Part shown: piece by piece, positions 18,324 through 28,500 of the stretch
Layout of the letters: every line of letters begins with the position of its first letter
How positions within the stretch are numbered: position 1 is the first letter of the stretch
NCBI RefSeq assembly: GCF_025136295.1
Contig: NZ_CP062788.1
Span: forward strand, 2,621,588-2,685,587
DNA: 64,000 bases
Reading direction: 5' to 3'
Source: Aestuariispira ectoiniformans
Lineage (GTDB): Bacteria > Pseudomonadota > Alphaproteobacteria > UBA8366 > Aestuariispiraceae
Position numbers and translations under genes: made by a program
The notes under the pieces: generated by a model
Seen by the model: only the letters and a program-made list of their open reading frames with translations
Databases searched by the model: none
What the model was told of the DNA's origin: nothing

Positions 18324-18806
18324 ATGGAAACTGATATTTCAACGAGAGAGCTTCGGGATGCATGCGGACAGTTCGCCACAGGGGTGACTGTTATTACCGG
18401 GCGTTTGGACAAGGGAACCCCGGTCGGGGTTACGGTAAATTCCTTCACGTCCGTTTCGCTCGAGCCGCCGCTGATTCTTTTTTGCCTGGATAAGCGGGCG
18501 TTGAGTTTTGATGCCTTTTCCCTGAACAGCAGCTTTGTCGTAAATATTCTGGCATCCGACCAGGAATGGTTGTCGAATCAGTTCGCACAGCAGGGCGGCG
18601 ACAAGTTTACCGGCGTCGACTACACAACCAATGCATTCGGTGTGCCGGTCCTGAGCGATTGTCTGACAACAATAGAATGCAGGATGCATGCTGTTCACGA
18701 GGGCGGTGATCATCAGATTATTGTCGGCGATGTCATTCGCATTGATAACCTGGGTGAGGGCGCGCCATTGCTCTATTTCAGAGGGGGCTACGAGCGCCTG
18801 GCTTAA
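18324..18806 (+). CDS. Flavin reductase family protein
   Basis: A 160-residue split-barrel flavin reductase/flavin-binding protein. It has the family pattern FATGVTVITG, VTVNSFTSVSLEPPLILFCL (FMN/FAD contact) and FVVNILASDQEWLSNQFA. Members supply reduced FMN/FAD to two-component monooxygenases. No monooxygenase lies beside it, so a partner, if any, is elsewhere. It ends before a strong bidirectional terminator. Confidence 0.88.
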   Translation: METDISTRELRDACGQFATGVTVITGRLDKGTPVGVTVNSFTSVSLEPPLILFCLDKRALSFDAFSLNSSFVVNILASDQEWLSNQFAQQGGDKFTGVDYTTNAFGVPVLSDCLTTIECRMHAVHEGGDHQIIVGDVIRIDNLGEGAPLLYFRGGYERLA

Positions 18807-18828
18807 GTATCAGGCCCGTTGGTTAAAG

Positions 18829-18857
18829 AAAAAGGCGCGAGAAACTCGCGCCTTTTT
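18829..18857. terminator. Bidirectional terminator between flavin reductase gene and sdaA
   Basis: Stem AAAAGGCGCGAG / CTCGCGCCTTTT with a 3-base loop, with T runs on both strands; serves both convergent genes. Confidence 0.9.
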
Positions 18858-18880
18858 GCATGTTCCACGATGCTAGGAGA

Positions 18881-20257
18881 CTAGCATTCCGTAACGTTTA
18901 CGGCCAAACCGCCCTGGCTGGTTTCCTTGTATTTGGAATGCATATCCAGTCCGGTCTGGCGCATGGTTTCAATGGCTGTATCAAGGAAGACAAAATGTTG
19001 GCCGTCGCCTTTAAGGGCGAGGGAGGCTGCGTTAATCGCCTTCACGGCACCCATTGCGTTGCGCTCGATGCAAGGCACCTGAACCAGACCTGCAACCGGA
19101 TCGCAGGTCATGCCCAGATGATGTTCCATGCCGATTTCCGCAGCATTTTCAATCTGTTCGTTGGTCGCCCCGAGCGCGGCTGCAAGCCCGGCTGCTGCCA
19201 TCGCGCAGGCGCTGCCAACTTCACCCTGACAGCCCACTTCAGCCCCGGAAATGGAGGCGTTGAGTTTGATCAGGGACCCGATCGCGGTTGCCGTCAGAAG
19301 GAAGGTACGCACCCCTTCTTCGTTGGAACTTGGAACAATGTCCTCGTAATAGCGCAGGACGGCGGGAATAATGCCGGCAGCGCCGTTGGTCGGCGCGGTG
19401 ACAATGCGCCCACCAGCAGCGTTTTCTTCATTGACGGCAATCGCAAACATACTCACCCAGTCCATGGATTCGTGGGGGGAGTATTCGTTTTTCATCCAGC
19501 TCTTCTTGAGCTTTTCATACATGTCTGGCGCGCGGCGCTTCACGTTGAGGCCGCCCGGCAGAATGCCTGGTTGCCGAAGCCCTCTGTCGATGCAATCGCG
19601 CATCGTCCTGTGAATCTTCTTCAGGCCACGGTTGATATCGGTTTCGCTGTATTTTGTTTTTTCATTCTCGAAGACCATTTCGGCGATGGTCTTGTTGTCG
19701 GCCTTTCCCATGTCCAGCATTTCGCGGGCCGTATTAAAGGGGAAGGGAACGTCGGTGTGGTCCATCGGGTTGCCCTGATTCAACTCTTCCACCGTCGCAA
19801 CGAAGCCGCCGCCGATTGAGTAATAGATGCCTTCATAAAGTTCGGATTCATTGGAATCGTAGGCGACAAACCGCATGCCGTTGGTGTGGCAGGGCAGCAG
19901 CTCGTCGAACTTGAATATCAGATCGGTGCTTTCGGTGAAATTAATCACCTTTTTCTTGTCGAGATTGATGCCGCGGGAACTGCGGATGTCTTCCAGAATG
20001 CCCGGGACGTTATCGGGATCGACATCGTCGGGAACTTCCCCGGCGAGACCCAGCATGACAGCGGTATCCGTCCCATGGCCCTTACCGGTAAGGGCGAGCG
20101 AGCCGTATAGTTCGATCAGAATGCGGCTTACGGCGTCGAATTTTCCTTCGGTCTGTAATTCATCAAGGAACCGACGCCCTGCAACCATCGGTCCGACTGT
20201 GTGAGAACTGGATGGCCCGATGCCGATCTTGAACAGTTCAAATACGCTAAATGGCAT
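18881..20257 (-). CDS. sdaA: L-serine ammonia-lyase (iron-sulfur, single chain)
   Basis: Converts L-serine to pyruvate and ammonia using a [4Fe-4S] cluster. The 458-residue protein joins the beta domain ([21 protein letters not shown] at 3-23) and the alpha domain carrying cluster cysteines in [25 protein letters not shown] and QVPCIERNA. The ATG at 20257 matches the family N-terminus and has AAAGGG upstream; the open frame extends a further 44 codons without support. It lies back to back with the decarboxylase gene over a 378-base region. Confidence 0.95.
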   Translation of the reverse strand: MPFSVFELFKIGIGPSSSHTVGPMVAGRRFLDELQTEGKFDAVSRILIELYGSLALTGKGHGTDTAVMLGLAGEVPDDVDPDNVPGILEDIRSSRGINLDKKKVINFTESTDLIFKFDELLPCHTNGMRFVAYDSNESELYEGIYYSIGGGFVATVEELNQGNPMDHTDVPFPFNTAREMLDMGKADNKTIAEMVFENEKTKYSETDINRGLKKIHRTMRDCIDRGLRQPGILPGGLNVKRRAPDMYEKLKKSWMKNEYSPHESMDWVSMFAIAVNEENAAGGRIVTAPTNGAAGIIPAVLRYYEDIVPSSNEEGVRTFLLTATAIGSLIKLNASISGAEVGCQGEVGSACAMAAAGLAAALGATNEQIENAAEIGMEHHLGMTCDPVAGLVQVPCIERNAMGAVKAINAASLALKGDGQHFVFLDTAIETMRQTGLDMHSKYKETSQGGLAVNVTEC

Positions 20258-20635
20258 GTCGTGAAGCCCTTTACCTACATATTTTGTTATTTGTTTGCTT
20301 ATCTGTCCCCACAGTGTGCACACCATATATCTAGAATTCCGGGCGCGGAACCCCAAGCTGCGAGACATAATATTTTCCAATTGCGGCATTGTTTTGTAAC
20401 GCCGTTAACTCGGATTAAATTTATTTGTGCGAAACATAAGGAATACCCATATGTAGAACATGGCGTCTTCACTTGACGGGAAAGCCTAATCTGGCATGTT
20501 TGGCGCAGTTTCCCGGTATGTTCGGGAACCAATCGATAAGAAGAAAAGTATAAGGGATGCGGTTTCCCCTGCCCATAATTGGTGCAAGTACCTGCATATC
20601 GAACAAAAAAACAGAGAGTTAATGAGGGATAGCCA
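20258..20635. other. Intergenic region between sdaA and the decarboxylase gene
   Basis: 378 bases without a supportable gene. The left part should hold the sdaA promoter and contains a perfect 10-bp palindrome GTGTGCACAC at 20314-20323. The right part, about 20440-20635, looks like a structured leader of the decarboxylase mRNA (see separate entry). Confidence 0.7.
20440..20635 (+). promoter_or_regulatory. Structured mRNA leader of the ornithine-type decarboxylase gene (candidate speF-like element)
   Basis: Hairpin TTCCCG (20510-20515) with CGGGAA (20523-20528), extended by TTGG (20500-20503) with CCAA (20529-20532). An upstream CGGGAAA (20477-20483) could pair with the same TTTCCCG (20509-20515), and a second GGTTTCCC lies at 20561-20568, so alternative folds compete. 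An alphaproteobacterial leader called the speF motif is known in front of decarboxylases of this family; the position fits, but I cannot verify the match to that model by eye. Confidence 0.5.
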
Positions 20636-21880
20636 ATGAAGCGGGATAGCCATTTCAAAGATGTCGATTCCATGATCAAGGCACTCAAGCCGGGATATCC
20701 GGTTTATTGCCTTCGTCCGGACGAGTTGAAAAAGAACGCGAAGATGTTTTTGGACAATTTTCCGGGCCGGGTCATGTATGCGGTGAAGTGTAATCCGCAT
20801 CTATCTGTTTTAAAGGCATTTTATGAGGCGGGTATCCGGCATTTCGACACGGCGTCCCTGGCGGAAATTGCGACAATCCGTGAAAACTTCCACGATGCGG
20901 ACTGCTATTTCATGCATCCGGTCAAAGCCCGCAGCGCCATTCTTTCGGCAGACAAGGTCTACCGTGTCGACCATTATGTGATCGACCATGAGGCAGAGCT
21001 GAAAAAGATCGTTGATGTGACAGGTGGAGGTAATGGCCAGGTCGTTATCGTGCGCCTTGCGACCCCTCAGTATGACGCGGCTTTTGCCCTGTCGGAAAAA
21101 TTTGGGGCAACCCCGGATGAGGCGGTTGAGCTTTTGAAAAAGGTCGTGGCGGAAGGATGTCAGACGGGATTGGCGTTCCACGTCGGCTCCCAGTGCCGTG
21201 ACAAACAGGCATATGCGACGGCCATGGAAGTGGTGAAGGATGTGATCGAACGCGCGGGTGTGAACCTTCATTATCTGGACTGTGGTGGTGGCTTCCCCGC
21301 GCACTATGTGGAAGACCAGCCGGAACCGCTGATGAGTTATTTCCAGACGATCAAGGAAGAAGTCAGCAAGCTGCCGCTTCGCGGGGATTGTACATTGATG
21401 TGCGAACCGGGGCGCGCCCTGGTTGCCAGTGGTGTATCTCTCGTGGTTCAGGTGCATCTGCGCAAGGAAAACAGCATCTATATCAACGATGGTGTCTATC
21501 ACAGCCTGTCTGAGACCATGACAGCCAACGTGAAAATGCCGATGCGTGTCGTTCGGTTGGATGGGACGGTGTCGGACAAGAAGGCACCCTTCAAGATTTT
21601 CGGCCCGACCTGCGACTGCACGGATGTGTTGCCTTATGAAGTCATGCTGCCGGACGATGTGCAGGAAGGTGACTGGATCGAGATTGGCCAATGCGGTGCT
21701 TACTCCAACTCGATGTCGACCAAGTTCAACGGGTTTTTCCCCGAAACCTATGTAACTGTGGACGCACCGCCTTTGACACCGGACGCATTGGACAGCGATA
21801 TGTCGACCTCTGTTAAGGGGAAGAAAAAGAAAATCGCAGCAACTCCCGCAGAGGGCGAGGACGAGAAGCACGCTGCCTAG
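20636..21880 (+). CDS. Type III PLP-dependent ornithine/lysine-type decarboxylase
   Basis: Alanine-racemase-fold amino acid decarboxylase related to eukaryotic-type ornithine decarboxylase, making putrescine (or cadaverine) for polyamine supply. The 414-residue protein shows the PLP lysine Lys51 in YAVKCNPH, the HVGSQC segment, the GGGFP phosphate loop, CEPGRALVASG, the specificity and catalytic Cys region GPTCDCTD and the closing GAYS motif. The last 35 residues are an unusual charged tail with KGKKKKIAATP and EGEDEKH, making it longer than most bacterial members. Ornithine versus lysine preference is not settled. A long leader precedes it and a terminator follows. Confidence 0.9.
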   Translation: MKRDSHFKDVDSMIKALKPGYPVYCLRPDELKKNAKMFLDNFPGRVMYAVKCNPHLSVLKAFYEAGIRHFDTASLAEIATIRENFHDADCYFMHPVKARSAILSADKVYRVDHYVIDHEAELKKIVDVTGGGNGQVVIVRLATPQYDAAFALSEKFGATPDEAVELLKKVVAEGCQTGLAFHVGSQCRDKQAYATAMEVVKDVIERAGVNLHYLDCGGGFPAHYVEDQPEPLMSYFQTIKEEVSKLPLRGDCTLMCEPGRALVASGVSLVVQVHLRKENSIYINDGVYHSLSETMTANVKMPMRVVRLDGTVSDKKAPFKIFGPTCDCTDVLPYEVMLPDDVQEGDWIEIGQCGAYSNSMSTKFNGFFPETYVTVDAPPLTPDALDSDMSTSVKGKKKKIAATPAEGEDEKHAA

Positions 21881-21908
21881 CCAAGCGATGATTATTTTGT
21901 GACGAAGG

Positions 21909-21942
21909 AACCCGCGCTGTAGACGTCAGCGCGGGTTTTTTC
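21909..21942 (+). terminator. Intrinsic terminator after the decarboxylase gene
   Basis: An 11-bp stem AACCCGCGCTG / CAGCGCGGGTT with a 7-base loop followed by T6. Confidence 0.92.
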
Positions 21943-22000
21943 TATGAAGGGGGCAGTGTACCGGATGGTCACATGCACAATAGCCTGATTTGGGGGAAAG

Positions 22001-23553
<1,553 letters not shown>

Positions 23554-23647
23554 TTATGGTTGTGTTCAGTATGGCGCACGATCCTAATGCGCTTTCCGAG
23601 AGGGAACAATCCCATAGCGACGCAATGACGCTGTTCCGGAAATGAAC

Positions 23648-23676
23648 AAAAAGGGCCGGTTCAAAACCAGCCCTTC
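23648..23676 (-). terminator. Intrinsic terminator after metY
   Basis: Arms AAGGGCCGGTT and AACCAGCCCTT (one mismatch) just past the metY stop; on the minus strand they are followed by a T5 run. Confidence 0.75.
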
Positions 23677-23699
23677 TGGTCAGTCATCTGTTGTTTTCG

Positions 23700-24992
23700 T
23701 CAGGCGGCGTCCAAGGCCTGCTTCAGGTCGGCCAGGATATCGTCGATATGTTCGATCCCGATGGACAGGCGGACGTAGCTTTCGTTGACGCCTGCGGCTT
23801 CCTGTTCTTCTGCACTCAACTGGGAGTGCGTGGTTGTTGCAGGGTGAATTGCAAGCGAGCGTGCGTCGCCGATGTTAGCCACATGATAGAAGAGCTTGAG
23901 GCTATCGATGAACCGTGCGCCGGCCTCTTTGCCGCCCTTGATATGGAAGCCGACAAGCGCACCATGACCGCCGTTCAGGTATTTGTCTGCCCGTTCCTTT
24001 GCAGTGCCGGTTGCCAGGCTCGGGTGGATGACGTCTGTGACGGCCGGATGCCCGGAGAGAAACTCCGCAACAGCGGAAGCATTACGGTTATGTTCGCGCA
24101 TCCGCAACGGCAGGGTTTCCAGCCCCTGGATGGTCTGGAAAGCATTGAAGGGACTCTGCGCGCTGCCCAGGTCGCGCAACAGTGTTACCCGTGCCTTGAT
24201 GATATAGGCGATGGGTCCCAGAGGCTTGACCGCCTCGGTCCAGACAGCGCCGTGATAGCTCGGGTCTGCCTCATTGAGATAGGGCTGGCGGTCCTTGAGG
24301 TTTTCCCAGGGGAAATTGCCGCCGTCGACAATCATGCCGCCGATGGAAGTACCATGGCCGCCGATATATTTGGTGGTGGAGTAGATAACGATTGCAGCAC
24401 CATGATCCAGCGGACGGCACAGAACCGGTGCGGCCGTGTTGTCCATGATCAGGGGGATGCCGTATTCACGCCCGATATCCGCCACTTCCTGGATCGGGAA
24501 GACGTCCAGTTTCGGATTGGGCAGGGTCTCGGCATAGAAGGCACGGGTCCGGTCATCAATCGCGTTGCGGAAGTTTTCCAGATCACTGGGGTCGACGAAA
24601 CGGACTTCGATGCCCTGATCCTTCAGCGTATGGGCGAAGAGGTTCCATGTTCCGCCATACAGGTTGGTGGAACTGACGATATTGTCCCCGGCTTTGGCAA
24701 TATTCTGGACGGCAAAAGTGGATGCCGCCTGACCGGAGGCAACGGCCAGGGCTGCCACGCCGCCTTCCAGCGCCGCCACGCGCTTTTCCAGCACGTCGAC
24801 CGTAGGGTTCATGATCCGGGTATAGATATTCCCCAATTCCTCCAAAGCAAAAAGCTTGCGGGCATGTTCGGCGCTTTCGAACTGATAGGAGGTCGTCTGG
24901 TAGATGGGAACGGCAACGGAACCGGTTGTCGGATCCGCGCGATAACCGGCGTGCAGGGCGATGGTTTCCGGGTTCTTGCTTTCAAAGGTCAT
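23700..24992 (-). CDS. metY: O-acetylhomoserine sulfhydrylase (aminocarboxypropyltransferase)
   Basis: PLP enzyme that makes homocysteine from O-acetylhomoserine and sulfide (or methionine from methanethiol). The 430-residue length and the sequence TLALHAGYRADPTTGSVAVP-like start, the PLP lysine in YSTTKYIGGHG, and the long MetY-specific insertions separate it from the shorter MetB/MetC/MetZ enzymes. The C-terminal arginine region SYVRLSIGIEHIDD is typical of the Cys/Met metabolism family. It is divergent from the valine operon across 250 bases. Confidence 0.94.
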   Translation of the reverse strand: MTFESKNPETIALHAGYRADPTTGSVAVPIYQTTSYQFESAEHARKLFALEELGNIYTRIMNPTVDVLEKRVAALEGGVAALAVASGQAASTFAVQNIAKAGDNIVSSTNLYGGTWNLFAHTLKDQGIEVRFVDPSDLENFRNAIDDRTRAFYAETLPNPKLDVFPIQEVADIGREYGIPLIMDNTAAPVLCRPLDHGAAIVIYSTTKYIGGHGTSIGGMIVDGGNFPWENLKDRQPYLNEADPSYHGAVWTEAVKPLGPIAYIIKARVTLLRDLGSAQSPFNAFQTIQGLETLPLRMREHNRNASAVAEFLSGHPAVTDVIHPSLATGTAKERADKYLNGGHGALVGFHIKGGKEAGARFIDSLKLFYHVANIGDARSLAIHPATTTHSQLSAEEQEAAGVNESYVRLSIGIEHIDDILADLKQALDAA

Positions 24993-25192
24993 GATGTCTC
25001 CCCCACGGTGACGATTGGTGGTTGTTTTGAAATCTATCGCAAGGATGTCCTTAAAACGTTTAGTTCGTCAAGAAGAATTATTGTTCGTTTTAACGAATTA
25101 TGTGCGTTTGACTATACGATAAGAACAAATGAAGACGGCAGAAATTTGCTGCGCAATTGACAGGCAACAAATTCGCACTATCATTCCCTCCA

Positions 25193-25210
25193 CCATACGC
25201 ATGCGTATGG
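25193..25210. promoter_or_regulatory. Perfect 18-bp palindrome before the valine-degradation operon
   Basis: CCATACGCA followed directly by its reverse complement TGCGTATGG, 32 bases before the isobutyryl-CoA dehydrogenase start. Position and symmetry suggest a dimeric repressor site. A second weaker inverted repeat TTCGT-TTTA-ACGAA lies at 25084-25097, nearer metY. Confidence 0.7.
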
Positions 25211-25242
25211 ACGCTAAAAATTAACAAGCAAGGCGGGACAGG

Positions 25243-26382
25243 ATGCAGTTCGAGCTGACGGAAGATCAACGGGCCTTCCAGGATATGGCGCGAAATTTCG
25301 CGCAAAATGAGATGGCTCCATACGCAGGCGAATGGGACAGCAATTGCACCTTTCCGGAAGAGACCTTGCGCAGGGGGGCGGCGCTCGGCTTCGGTGGGAT
25401 CTACTGTCAGGCGGATCATGGTGGTTCCGAACTGACCCGTCTGGATGCGGCCATCATTTTTGAGGAATTGGCAGCAGCCTGTCCGTCAACCGCGGCCTAT
25501 ATCTCGATCCACAACATGGCCAGTTGGATGATCGACCGTTTCGGTGGAGATGACGTGCGGGCGCGCATGCTTCCGAAACTTATGACGATGGAGCATTTTG
25601 CGTCCTATTGTCTGACCGAACCAGGGTCGGGTTCCGATGCGGCTTCATTGAAGACGAGAGCGGATACTGATGGCGATCATTACATCCTGAATGGCACCAA
25701 GGCGTTTATTTCCGGTGGCGGGCGCAGTGATGTCTATGTGGTCATGGTGCGCACAGGAGAGGAAGGGCCGAAAGGCATTACCTGTCTTGCGGTAGAAAAA
25801 GACACGCCGGGACTGAGCTTTGGCGCCCAGGAACAGAAACTGGGTTGGAAATCACAGCCGACATCCACGGTTATTTTTGAAGACTGCCGTGTGCCGGTCG
25901 CCAATCGCATTGGCGACGAAGGGCTGGGCTTCAAGATTGCCATGGCGGGGCTTGATGGCGGTCGATTGAATATCGGGGCATGTTCTCTTGGCGGTGCGCG
26001 CGCCAGCCTGGAGGCTGCCAAGCAATATATGGCGGAACGTAAGCAGTTTGGAAAAACGCTCGACCAGTTTCAGGCGCTGCAGTTTAAATTTGCCGATATG
26101 GCGACAGACCTGGAAGCAGCGCGTTTGATGCTGCACCGCGCGGCGGATTCCCTAGACCGGAAAACGGCGGAGGCAACGACCTATTGTGCGATGGCGAAAC
26201 GACTTGCGACCGACATCGGTTTCCAGGTCGTCAATGATGCGTTGCAGCTTCATGGCGGATATGGATACCTGAAGGACTTCCCGCTAGAACGGTATATGCG
26301 AGACCTGAGAGTCCACCAGATTCTTGAAGGGACCAATGAAATCATGCGTGTCATCATCGCGCGTAAATTGTTAAGTGACTAA
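25243..26382 (+). CDS. Isobutyryl-CoA dehydrogenase (acyl-CoA dehydrogenase family)
   Basis: FAD enzyme that oxidises isobutyryl-CoA to methacrylyl-CoA in valine breakdown. The 379-residue protein has the acyl-CoA dehydrogenase signatures [18 protein letters not shown] and [20 protein letters not shown], and the catalytic-base region [12 protein letters not shown] with Glu present; these C-terminal residues closely resemble mitochondrial ACAD8. The identity is supported by the next two genes, which perform later steps of the same pathway. AAGGCGGGACAGG precedes the ATG. Confidence 0.9.
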   Translation: MQFELTEDQRAFQDMARNFAQNEMAPYAGEWDSNCTFPEETLRRGAALGFGGIYCQADHGGSELTRLDAAIIFEELAAACPSTAAYISIHNMASWMIDRFGGDDVRARMLPKLMTMEHFASYCLTEPGSGSDAASLKTRADTDGDHYILNGTKAFISGGGRSDVYVVMVRTGEEGPKGITCLAVEKDTPGLSFGAQEQKLGWKSQPTSTVIFEDCRVPVANRIGDEGLGFKIAMAGLDGGRLNIGACSLGGARASLEAAKQYMAERKQFGKTLDQFQALQFKFADMATDLEAARLMLHRAADSLDRKTAEATTYCAMAKRLATDIGFQVVNDALQLHGGYGYLKDFPLERYMRDLRVHQILEGTNEIMRVIIARKLLSD

Positions 26383-26396
26383 TACAAGGCATTGAT

Positions 26397-27455
26397 ATGG
26401 AAGCGGAAATCCTGTTTGAAGAAAAAGGCGGCGTCGGCCTTATCACGTTGAACCGTCCCAAAGCGTTGAACGCGCTGACCCTGGGTATGATTCGGGAGAT
26501 GGACCCGAAACTGCAGGCTTGGGAAACGGACGATTCCATTAAGGCAATCGTGATTAAAGGCGCGGGTGAAAAGGCATTCTGCGCAGGCGGCGACGTGCGT
26601 GCCGTCTGGGATGCCGGTAAGTCCGGCGGTGACCTGACCAAGGAATTCTTCTATGAAGAATATATTCTGAACCGGCGCATTCACATGTTCCCAAAGCCCT
26701 ATGTTGCTTTGCTTGACGGGATCACGATGGGAGGGGGCGTCGGCCTTTCCGTTCACGGCAGTCACCGGGTCGTCTCAGATCGCCTTCTGTTTGCGATGCC
26801 GGAAACGGCGATTGGCCTTTTTCCCGATGTCGGCGGAAGCTGGTTCCTGAATAAATGCCCGGGTGAAAGCGGGATGTATCTGGCTTTGACCGGGGCCCGC
26901 CTGAAAGCGGCGGATGCAATGGCAGTCGGTATCGGTACGGAATATGTGCCGTCAGAGCAGGTCGCGGAACTGGAGCAGGCGCTGACATCTGCAGACTGGT
27001 CAACGGGCGACGCGCAGGCGGTCGTCGACAAAATCGTGGCAGGCTTTGCGCAGGACGCTGGGGCAGCGACCATTGATCAGAACTTCGATACGATCGACCG
27101 CTGCTTCGCCAAGGACAGTGTCGAGGAGATCCTGGCAACCCTGGAAAGCGAAGGTGGAGAATTCGCGGCGGAGACGCTGAAATTCCTGTCCAAGAAATCG
27201 CCCACTTCCATGAAACTGTCCTTCAAACAGTTGAGGGAAGGGCGCAAGCTGTCTTTCGATGACTGCATGACGATGGAGTATCGGTTGAGCCAGGCCTGTA
27301 TGGCTGGCCATGATTTCTATGAGGGGATTCGTTCCGTTCTCGTGGACAAGGACCACAACCCGGCATGGAACCCCGCAACGCTGGAAGATGTTAGCGATGC
27401 GGCCGTCGACGAGGCTTTCGAGAGCCTTGGTGATCGGGATTTGCGATTTAACTGA
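26397..27455 (+). CDS. 3-hydroxyisobutyryl-CoA hydrolase
   Basis: Crotonase-fold hydrolase that releases 3-hydroxyisobutyrate from its CoA ester. The 352-residue length and motifs AGGDVRAVWDAG, DGITMGGGVGLSVHGSHR and MPETAIGLFPDVGGSWFL are those of HIBCH and separate it from simple enoyl-CoA hydratases of about 260 residues. It starts 14 bases after the dehydrogenase gene. A hairpin with a T-rich tail follows it, before mmsB. Confidence 0.93.
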   Translation: MEAEILFEEKGGVGLITLNRPKALNALTLGMIREMDPKLQAWETDDSIKAIVIKGAGEKAFCAGGDVRAVWDAGKSGGDLTKEFFYEEYILNRRIHMFPKPYVALLDGITMGGGVGLSVHGSHRVVSDRLLFAMPETAIGLFPDVGGSWFLNKCPGESGMYLALTGARLKAADAMAVGIGTEYVPSEQVAELEQALTSADWSTGDAQAVVDKIVAGFAQDAGAATIDQNFDTIDRCFAKDSVEEILATLESEGGEFAAETLKFLSKKSPTSMKLSFKQLREGRKLSFDDCMTMEYRLSQACMAGHDFYEGIRSVLVDKDHNPAWNPATLEDVSDAAVDEAFESLGDRDLRFN

Positions 27456-27463
27456 TGTGACTT

Positions 27464-27501
27464 CAAGGGCCGGGACATAATAATATCCGGCCCTTTCTTT
27501 T
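27464..27501 (+). terminator. Hairpin between the hydrolase gene and mmsB
   Basis: Stem AAGGGCCGG (27464-27472) with CCGGCCCTT (27486-27494) and a T-rich tail, in the 63-base gap ahead of mmsB. Confidence 0.8.
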
Positions 27502-27518
27502 TCTACAGGGAGGAAAAA

Positions 27519-28400
27519 ATGGCTACGATCGGTTTCTTTGGTGTCGGACATATGGGGGGTCCGATGGCCCTTAATCTGCAGAAGGCCGGACATACGGTGA
27601 AGGCTTTCGACCTTTCGGCAGATCTGGTGCAGTTGATTGTGGACGCAGGCGGGCTGGCCGCCAAAGACGCGGCGGATACGGCGAAAGATGTTGATGTCGT
27701 TGTATCCATGTTGCCTGCAGGCCCGCATGTCAGTGCGGTCTATAATAAGGAAGTTCTGCCGAATGCGGCTCCCGGAACATTGTTGATCGATTGTTCCACG
27801 ATTGACGTGGATACCTCTCGTGCTGTTCACAAGGCGGCGGCAGAGAAGGGATTCGACATGGTCGACGCGCCGGTATCGGGGGGCGTTGGCGGTGCAGAGG
27901 CGGGAACGCTGACATTCATGGTCGGCGGTTCCGACAAGGCGTTTGAAGCCGCGCGCACTTATCTCGACATCATGGGCAAGAACATCGTTCACTGTGGTGG
28001 CGCCGGTAATGGCCAGGCGGCCAAAATCTGCAACAATATGATGTTGGGTATCCAGATGCTTTCTGTGGCGGAAGCCTTTGTTCTGGCGGAGAAGCTGGGC
28101 TTGGATCACCAAAAGTTGTTTGATGTGTCTTCCACGGCGTCAGGTCAGTGCTGGTCGCTGACAACCTATTGCCCGGTGCCTGGGCCAGTGCCGACGTCAC
28201 CTGCGAATCGGGACTATCAGCCAGGCTTTGCCGCTGCCATGATGTTGAAGGATTTACGCCTTGCGCAGGATGCTTCGGGAAGTGCAGGGGCTGTCACCGA
28301 AATGGGACAACATGCCGCGGATCTCTACACGCGTTTTGCGGAGAGCGGTAATGAAGGCGTGGATTTTTCCGGTATCATTAATATGATTCGTAATAGTTAA
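27519..28400 (+). CDS. mmsB: 3-hydroxyisobutyrate dehydrogenase
   Basis: NAD-dependent oxidation of 3-hydroxyisobutyrate to methylmalonate semialdehyde. The 293-residue protein has the N-terminal dinucleotide motif GFFGVGHMGGPMALNL, the substrate motif DAPVSGGVGGAEAGTLTFMV, and the catalytic Lys in GNGQAAKICNNMM. AGGGAGG is just before the ATG. The following enzyme of the pathway, methylmalonate-semialdehyde dehydrogenase, is not in this window. Confidence 0.95.
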   Translation: MATIGFFGVGHMGGPMALNLQKAGHTVKAFDLSADLVQLIVDAGGLAAKDAADTAKDVDVVVSMLPAGPHVSAVYNKEVLPNAAPGTLLIDCSTIDVDTSRAVHKAAAEKGFDMVDAPVSGGVGGAEAGTLTFMVGGSDKAFEAARTYLDIMGKNIVHCGGAGNGQAAKICNNMMLGIQMLSVAEAFVLAEKLGLDHQKLFDVSSTASGQCWSLTTYCPVPGPVPTSPANRDYQPGFAAAMMLKDLRLAQDASGSAGAVTEMGQHAADLYTRFAESGNEGVDFSGIINMIRNS

Positions 28401-28422
28401 CTCGCATCAAATATAATAAAAC

Positions 28423-28457
28423 TATAGACTTGCCGGTGAAAAGTCGGCAAGTCTATA
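28423..28457. repeat. Perfect 13-bp inverted repeat between mmsB and the LdtR-like gene
   Basis: TATAGACTTGCCG (28423-28435), a 9-base loop, then CGGCAAGTCTATA (28445-28457). There is no T run on either side, so it may be a Rho-assisted terminator of mmsB or an operator for the regulator that starts 43 bases later. Confidence 0.8.
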
Positions 28458-28500
28458 TGTGTATTGTTTGTTAGCCACAGTTAATAATGATAATTCAGCC

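Noticed and set aside
18309-18363. N-terminal extension of the methyltransferase gene to 18363
   Set aside because: Would overlap the start of the divergent flavin reductase gene and its promoter; the GTG at 18186 is better placed.
20810-21871. 353-codon minus-strand open frame opposite the decarboxylase gene
   Set aside because: Antisense shadow; no start signal or family.
23691-25160. 489-codon plus-strand open frame opposite metY
   Set aside because: Antisense shadow of metY; begins inside the metY terminator and has no domain.
24993-25242. SAM-II riboswitch in front of metY
   Set aside because: Position would be right for an alphaproteobacterial methionine gene, but I could not find the conserved pseudoknot sequence in the metY leader.
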